Shown here piece by piece: positions 59,283 to 64,000 of a DNA stretch of 64,000 nt. The notes beneath the pieces are model-generated. The model was not told where the DNA came from and did no database searches. It saw only the letters and a program-made list of their open reading frames with translations. Every line of letters starts with the position of its first letter. Within the stretch, counting starts at the first letter, position 1. The translations under genes were made by a program, and so were the position numbers. The stretch comes from Ananas comosus (Eukaryota; Streptophyta; Magnoliopsida; Poales; Bromeliaceae). The DNA is taken from NCBI RefSeq assembly GCF_001540865.1, contig NC_033629.1, forward strand, positions 2,007,490 through 2,071,489, written 5' to 3'.

Positions 59283-60069
59283 ACCTCGAGTGACAGGTGA
59301 TGCATCCCCCGGGGAAAGTGGTGATTTAATTTGTGCGCGCGCATGTGGGTGTTTCATTGTTGATTGCTATAGTTAGTGACATTTTTTCGCCAGTACTACA
59401 AATTGTTATTATTTGAGTCTACTCGTAAATTTTTTAGTACATTTTTATATATGCTGTTTCTTATTCATCTTCTTTGGCGAATTAATTGAATTATAAAACA
59501 TTACTCTTGCGGATTGTCGCAATCATTAAATTAAAATCCTCTACATCACCACTTGTAAAATGTTAATTATAGGATGTGTAAGTGAGTTTAGTGTTATACT
59601 TGTAAAAAGTCAGTTGGAGGTTATACGAAGTGGTACATACATTTCAGAACATAAATATTCAGATGAATTCATGTGGAGCTAATACCAAGTGGGCTAGCTT
59701 TAGTTTTCGTGCTAAAACATTTGATACATGAATATGTAAGTGCAGTGTGTAACAATATACAATAATACAAAGGCACTAACTTTGCTTTAATTTCTCTCGA
59801 TATATTATTTGGCCTCTATGTCGAATTAAGAAAGAATCAAGGATAAATGACAAACTCAAGTTGTAAGCTCTATAATTAATTTGCAGTGATGCTTACAATT
59901 ACGGCGTAAACAATGCTTGGACTTGAAGATCTACTACAATTATTAGATGCAAATGATTCCAAGTTTTTGTGAGGAGTGATTTACTTAACTCTACAACAAC
60001 TTTTTTTTGTTTGTTTTTTTTTTTTTAGTTGGCCAGCTAGTGAGTATCAACCGTTTTCTTCAAATGCTA

Positions 60070-60303
60070 AAAAAAAAATTATATTTTTATATTTAAAACT
60101 CACCATCATGTTTTGACATTTTAACAGGTTCAAGACGTGGACTTAATTAAACGAGACAAAATTAAATAACGCTAAGAGTCAGGCGAGACTCAAACTTTGG
60201 ATCTCCTGCTCTGATATCATTTAAAAAAATCAGAAATAACTGTTATTCTCCAATAGTTTAAGCTGATAAAAAATGGTGTTATATATTTTTATTTTATATT
60301 TAA
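60070..60303 (-). mobile_element. Decayed TRIM related to the one at 21070
   Basis: On the minus strand it has tattaaatataaaa at the start, then atgatatcagagcaggagat (worn primer site and downstream phrase), then an internal part with 'agtccacgtcttgaacc' and a second 'ttaaatataaaaatata'. The LTR copies are too worn to align fully. Confidence 0.6.
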
Positions 60304-61528
60304 TAGACTAGTATTTCTTGCAAGAGTTAGCAAGCTTATCAATAATATGAGTAATTGCTGTATAGGATAAGTTGAAATCTATGAGAATCATGACTCTCTC
60401 AGGAACTTGGTAAATCGAAAGTACTTGCATGCATATATTTGGCCATGAAGAATAAAATAAAATAAAACAATATAATCGAGTTTAAGTCCTGAATCTCCTG
60501 TTCTTTCCTGTAGCTTTGATACCAATAAATAGATCTAACATTTCTATCAGATGAGGGACCTTTTTTTTTTTTTTAAACTTAGTCTAAACTAGAAACCATT
60601 AAAAAAAGTTCACTTCTTTATTAATTAAATTAACCATTCATTACTGTTGCCATGTTGTGGACACACATTGGCCCGTTCAAGATCAACCCAATCCACGTGA
60701 GATGTAGATAAGAAATTATCCTAATTACTTATAAGGATTATATATTTTTGATTGGTGAAGAAATGTATTATCCTTGTGAATATATTAATAAATGTTTAAA
60801 TCCTAATGTCTATATGAGAATCAGGATATTTTAAAAGAGATTCTGATAGGATACTCCATTTGATTTTTTAAATTCCTCTTTCTATTTTGCTTCTCTAGGT
60901 TCTATATGGAATTTCCACCTATATTTAGGGGTTTTGGAAGGTGAATAATTATGGGAGGCTCTAGTAGTCTCCTACGACAATCTAGCGGAGAGACTTTGAC
61001 ACGACATATGATCAAAGATTCAGAAGACAGTAAAACGAGTGCAACGATCTGGACCCGCAGAGTTACACGTTCTTTCGGTGGAACTGTTGCAAGTATAATG
61101 AATTTACGACATTTTATTTATACGCTTAGAGTTATAATAATAATTCTAACATGGTAAAGAAACTAAGAAAAAAATAAATCCCAAGGCATATATTTCAAAT
61201 GTTGTAAATATCTCAAATGAAATACATTTTCCAATCTACTGATTTAAATAATTCTAATCTAATTAATAAAAAAAGACTACAAATTCGGATCGAATTAGAA
61301 TTCATGATCAGTGAGTCGACTAGGATATGCAAATGATCGTAATATACCAGTTTAAAGAGGAAAGTGAAAAAAACATCAATTACCAAACCATTTGGAAAAC
61401 AATTGTTCATTAGCCTTTCTCTAATTTGAAAAACCCTTAATAAGGAACTCTTCGTCACCTTTGTAAATATCATTGTAATATTTGCATGTGATTTTACTTC
61501 TCTTTCCGAAATGAGTTTTAGGTTTTCA

Positions 61529-62023
61529 CACTACAACAGAATTAGATTATAGGAACACATGTTTGGAACACTTTTGAGTAAGTGTCCCATTTATGCTAAA
61601 ACTTAAAAAAACATCTACTTATGCCTAAATATAAAGCTCAATCCAACCAAAAATAAAAGATTACTTTACTCAACCCACGACACCCAGTCCATTTGACCCG
61701 ATTACAAACAGAAAAGAAAAAAAAAAAGAAAAATCAATTACCATCTTTTCTTCTCTCTTCACTCAATCTACTGAAATTCTAGACGAAGAACCTTTCCTGT
61801 CATCCTCCTCCGCCACGCAGCCAACGAGATAGAGTTTCGGTGGTTGCTAAATGCTTAAATAAGTGTTGGTAAATTAGCAGCACTCTTTTAGGTTATAGCG
61901 ACACTCTTTAACTGTCACTATATACCAACACTTTTTAAAAGTGTCGGTAATTTTAGCTAGCAGCACTTTTTTAACATGTACCTACATTTAAAAGTGTCGC
62001 TATAGACCGCTTTTGTTGTAGTG
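61529..62023. mobile_element. CACTA-type MITE, copy 2, intact ends
   Basis: It begins CACTACAACAGAATTAG and ends CTTTTGTTGTAGTG, the CACTA terminal signature. A 3 bp target duplication tca lies at 61526-61528 and 62024-62026, as expected for the superfamily. Sub-terminal 'aaaagtgtcgSta' repeats occur in the right half. Only 495 bp, so non-autonomous. Confidence 0.93.
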
Positions 62024-62433
62024 TCATGAGAGTTCCAAAAATGGTTGAGGAACCTCACATGGCTTAGCTTTAGTCCTACATTTGCCCACATGAGAGTCCC
62101 CCATCTTGGATATCTTGTGCTTCTCATTTGTCACACTTGGTTTGGATTTATTCAGGTGATAGAGCAAACTTTACATCCATGCACGCACATGTTGTGGCAC
62201 TGCAAGGTGCAATACCAAAATTTTGATTTGCTCTTTTAATTTCTTAATTTTTGTAATGAGCTAGATTTGTAACTACTCACTAACTTAATCATTTATTAAG
62301 ATTCTATTGTATTTATTATTACAGATCGAATATAATTCGATAGTGCTGTAGTAATTAACTTAATCAAAGAAACTTTCTATTGCTAGTACTGAAAAGATTA
62401 TTACTTTGCATATATATATATATATATATATAT

Positions 62434-62690
62434 AGTTGGACTGGGCTACTATTAGTAGCAAAATCTCATTGTTGCTACCAGTTTTTTAACCTTTGGATCA
62501 ACTCTTTTCATCATTTCTAACCATTGGATTAAATACTATAACCCAGTGGGGACTACTCAACCCTAGGGGGACCACTCAACTCTAACTGACTAATATCATC
62601 CTAGCCCTACAATTTTTCATCCAAGGATTAAAAACTTGATAGCAAAAAGAGAATTTTACTATTAATAGTATTCCAGTCTAATTTTATATA
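62434..62690. mobile_element. MITE family D-like, copy 2, between TA tracts
   Basis: The ends 'gggctactattagtagcaa' and 'tactattaatagtattccag' are loosely inverted, with 'tttttaacctttggat' on the left and 'atccaaggattaaaaacttg' on the right as inner arms. It is flanked by (TA)n at 62408-62433 and 62686-62703. Confidence 0.7.
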
Positions 62691-62701
62691 TATATATATA
62701 T

Positions 62702-62905
62702 ATAGGCTGGAATACTGATGCTATTAGTTTTTTAGTCCTTGGATTGAGAAATGTGCGGTTAGGATGATGTGGGCCCCCAAGGGTTGAGTGGGTGGTTGGT
62801 TGAATAGTATAATTTAACGGGTAAAAATAATCAAAGGGATTAATCTAACGGCAGAAAACTTGATAGCACTAAGTGCTTGATGCTATTAATAGCAGAGTAT
62901 ATATA
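62702..62905. mobile_element. MITE family D-like, copy 3, next to copy 2
   Basis: The tips are 'ctggaatactgatgctatta' and 'tgatgctattaatagcagag'. The interior has 'ttagtccttggattgag' and 'gcggttaggatgatgtggg', like the element at 2608. It shares the (TA)n tract that separates it from copy 2 and has another on its right. Confidence 0.7.
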
Positions 62906-63228
62906 TATAAAATAAAAAGAGTTATTTGAGGGCCTCTTATTCCATGAGTATGTAGATTATTTGTAAATTGTATTTGATGTAATACTAGGAGATCCACCTA
63001 AGCAGTGTACATGCATTAACATTTCCTTGGTTATCTGCAAGTTTTTTTTATATTTTCTTTATTTTATGTAGTATCATTTATGCTTTAGGTGCATTGTTAA
63101 AAATATGAGTGATTCTCCTATACACCACTTTAATCCTGTCTATTAATTTACTATGGTGAACGGCTATGATTTAGCCAGGCAAAACTGGTGACCTGCTATA
63201 TATTTGTTTCTCGGTAGCGGTTAATAGT

Positions 63229-63585
63229 ATTGGAGGCCTCCGTTTGGTTGGGGGTTAAGGGGTGGAATAACCCCTTAACCCCCATTTTATCTCCAAATAC
63301 TTCTAAAAATTGGTAGGGTTAGCTAACCCTACTTCAAATGGGTTATTCCGGGTTAGCTAACCTCACCTAACCCCACCAAACCCCAACCAAACATTATTTT
63401 CTATTCATAATAACTCATTATCCTTCTTATCCCACCTATTCCAACCAAACACTATTTTTCACTATCCTGGACTAACTCCAACCCCCAACCAAATACAAAA
63501 ATACTCTAACCTCACCTTAATCCTAAACTTAGTTCTATTCCTGGAATAATTAGTTTTTTCTTAACCCGAACCAAACGGTAGCTTA
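63229..63585. mobile_element. hAT-like MITE with CCGTTTGGTT ends
   Basis: The left end is ccgtttggttgggggttaag, and the right end 'ttaacccgaaccaaacgg' is its near reverse complement. The interior repeats 'aaccccaaccaaacatta' type phrases. The exact target duplication was not found. Confidence 0.6.
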
Positions 63586-64000
63586 ATTCACTTTATGCTA
63601 TACCTGTGAGAGCAATTTTGGACTTTTGCCATTTATGAGATTGAGTCTAGCATTACTATTGGCGACGCCTCGTACATGAAAGTTTCCAATGACCCCTTCA
63701 ACTATAAGCAACTAAGAAAGAGCACCCTCAACTTTCAAATTCTTTTGGAACGAGCCCTTACTTTTAATTTTAAACAAAGTAGTTTTGTTAAAAAAGAGAT
63801 TTTATTGAATTTATAAAATTTTTTTATCAAATTTAATAATTTTAAGAAAAATGAATTAGAATAATTGACAATTAATGGAGCTATTAAATTTAATAAAATT
63901 TTAACTAATATAACAAGAATAATTCAAATCTAAAAAATCAAACTAATAGAGCTAATAGAGCCATCGAGATTCAAATTAGATCCAAATTTAAAATTTAAAT
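63586..64000. other. AT-rich end of window
   Basis: 'gaccccttcaactataagc' near 63691 and 'gcaccctcaactttcaaatt' near 63723 look like the left arm of another Mutator-like MITE that runs off the window. No gene. Confidence 0.5.

Larger units (their letters stand above)
58587..61528. other. Spacer with an assembly gap and decayed elements
   Basis: No gene is supported. It includes a duplicated 93 bp block next to the n at 59259, a G run, and a decayed TRIM. The phrase 'gctttgataccaataaatag' at 60515 is another worn primer site on the minus strand. The frame at 60951-61157 (MGGSSSLLRQSSGETLTRHM) has no recognised relatives. Confidence 0.5.

Noticed and set aside
60951..61157. 68-residue frame MGGSSSLLRQSS...
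   Set aside because: No recognised family; surroundings are transposon-rich, so it is left uncalled.
1..64000. tRNA, rRNA and CRISPR arrays
   Set aside because: Scanning for B-box-like GGTTCGAATCC sequences and for regular spaced repeats gave only transposon and microsatellite matches; none was folded into a convincing tRNA.

Overview
The window is nuclear DNA of a flowering plant, most likely a commelinid monocot. The evidence is intron-rich nuclear genes for a chloroplast ribonucleoprotein, NF-YA, IQD and other plant families, GC-rich first exons in an AT-rich background, long (TA)n and (CT/GA)n microsatellites, and a 273 bp TRIM retrotransposon of the SMART type first described from grasses. 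Pineapple or a relative would fit, but the species cannot be proved from the sequence. Five single 'n' characters (4089, 28075, 33873, 52634, 59259) behave like collapsed scaffold gaps, and several have duplicated or foreign sequence on one side.

Layout. 1-12 kb is gene-free and packed with small non-autonomous DNA transposons, a 1.2 kb duplication around a gap, a Helitron 3' end and an element built of repeated palindromes. At 12.1-15.6 kb a chloroplast RNA-binding protein gene (CP33, minus) and a GCK-domain twin-CX9C protein gene (plus) diverge from a 703 bp shared promoter with four site II-type motifs. At 18.1-22.1 kb lies an NF-YA gene (minus) with a miR169 target site in its 3' UTR and a complete TRIM in its first coding intron. 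23-30 kb is transposon-rich spacer. At 30.1-33.9 kb is an Expp1-like secreted protein gene (minus) whose N-terminus is lost at a gap. At 35.0-39.1 kb is an IQD calmodulin-binding protein gene (minus), with a 5' UTR intron reaching to about 40.1 kb.

At 41.7-42.6 kb a minus-strand Helitron terminus lies next to broken exons of an ent-kaurene synthase, consistent with gene-fragment capture. At 46.3-46.9 kb an element with about 110 bp terminal inverted repeats and a perfect 9 bp target duplication encloses GC-rich DNA (Pack-MULE type). At 48.4-52.1 kb is a six-exon type I DnaJ/Hsp40 gene (plus) ending in a CAQQ prenylation box. At 53.6-54.4 kb is an intronless glutaredoxin-like gene (plus) with a four-CxxC tail. 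The last 9.5 kb has no recognisable gene, but holds a TRIM with a 5 bp target duplication, a CACTA-type MITE with a 3 bp target duplication and more MITEs sitting in (TA)n tracts.

The genes do not form a pathway; they are ordinary neighbours. The unusual content is in the mobile DNA. Two MITE families lie repeatedly in TA microsatellites, one represented by a copy reduced to its two fused tips; fragments of genes have been captured; and two miniature LTR retrotransposons keep intact target duplications. All exon boundaries were worked out by hand from GT/AG sites and frame continuity.
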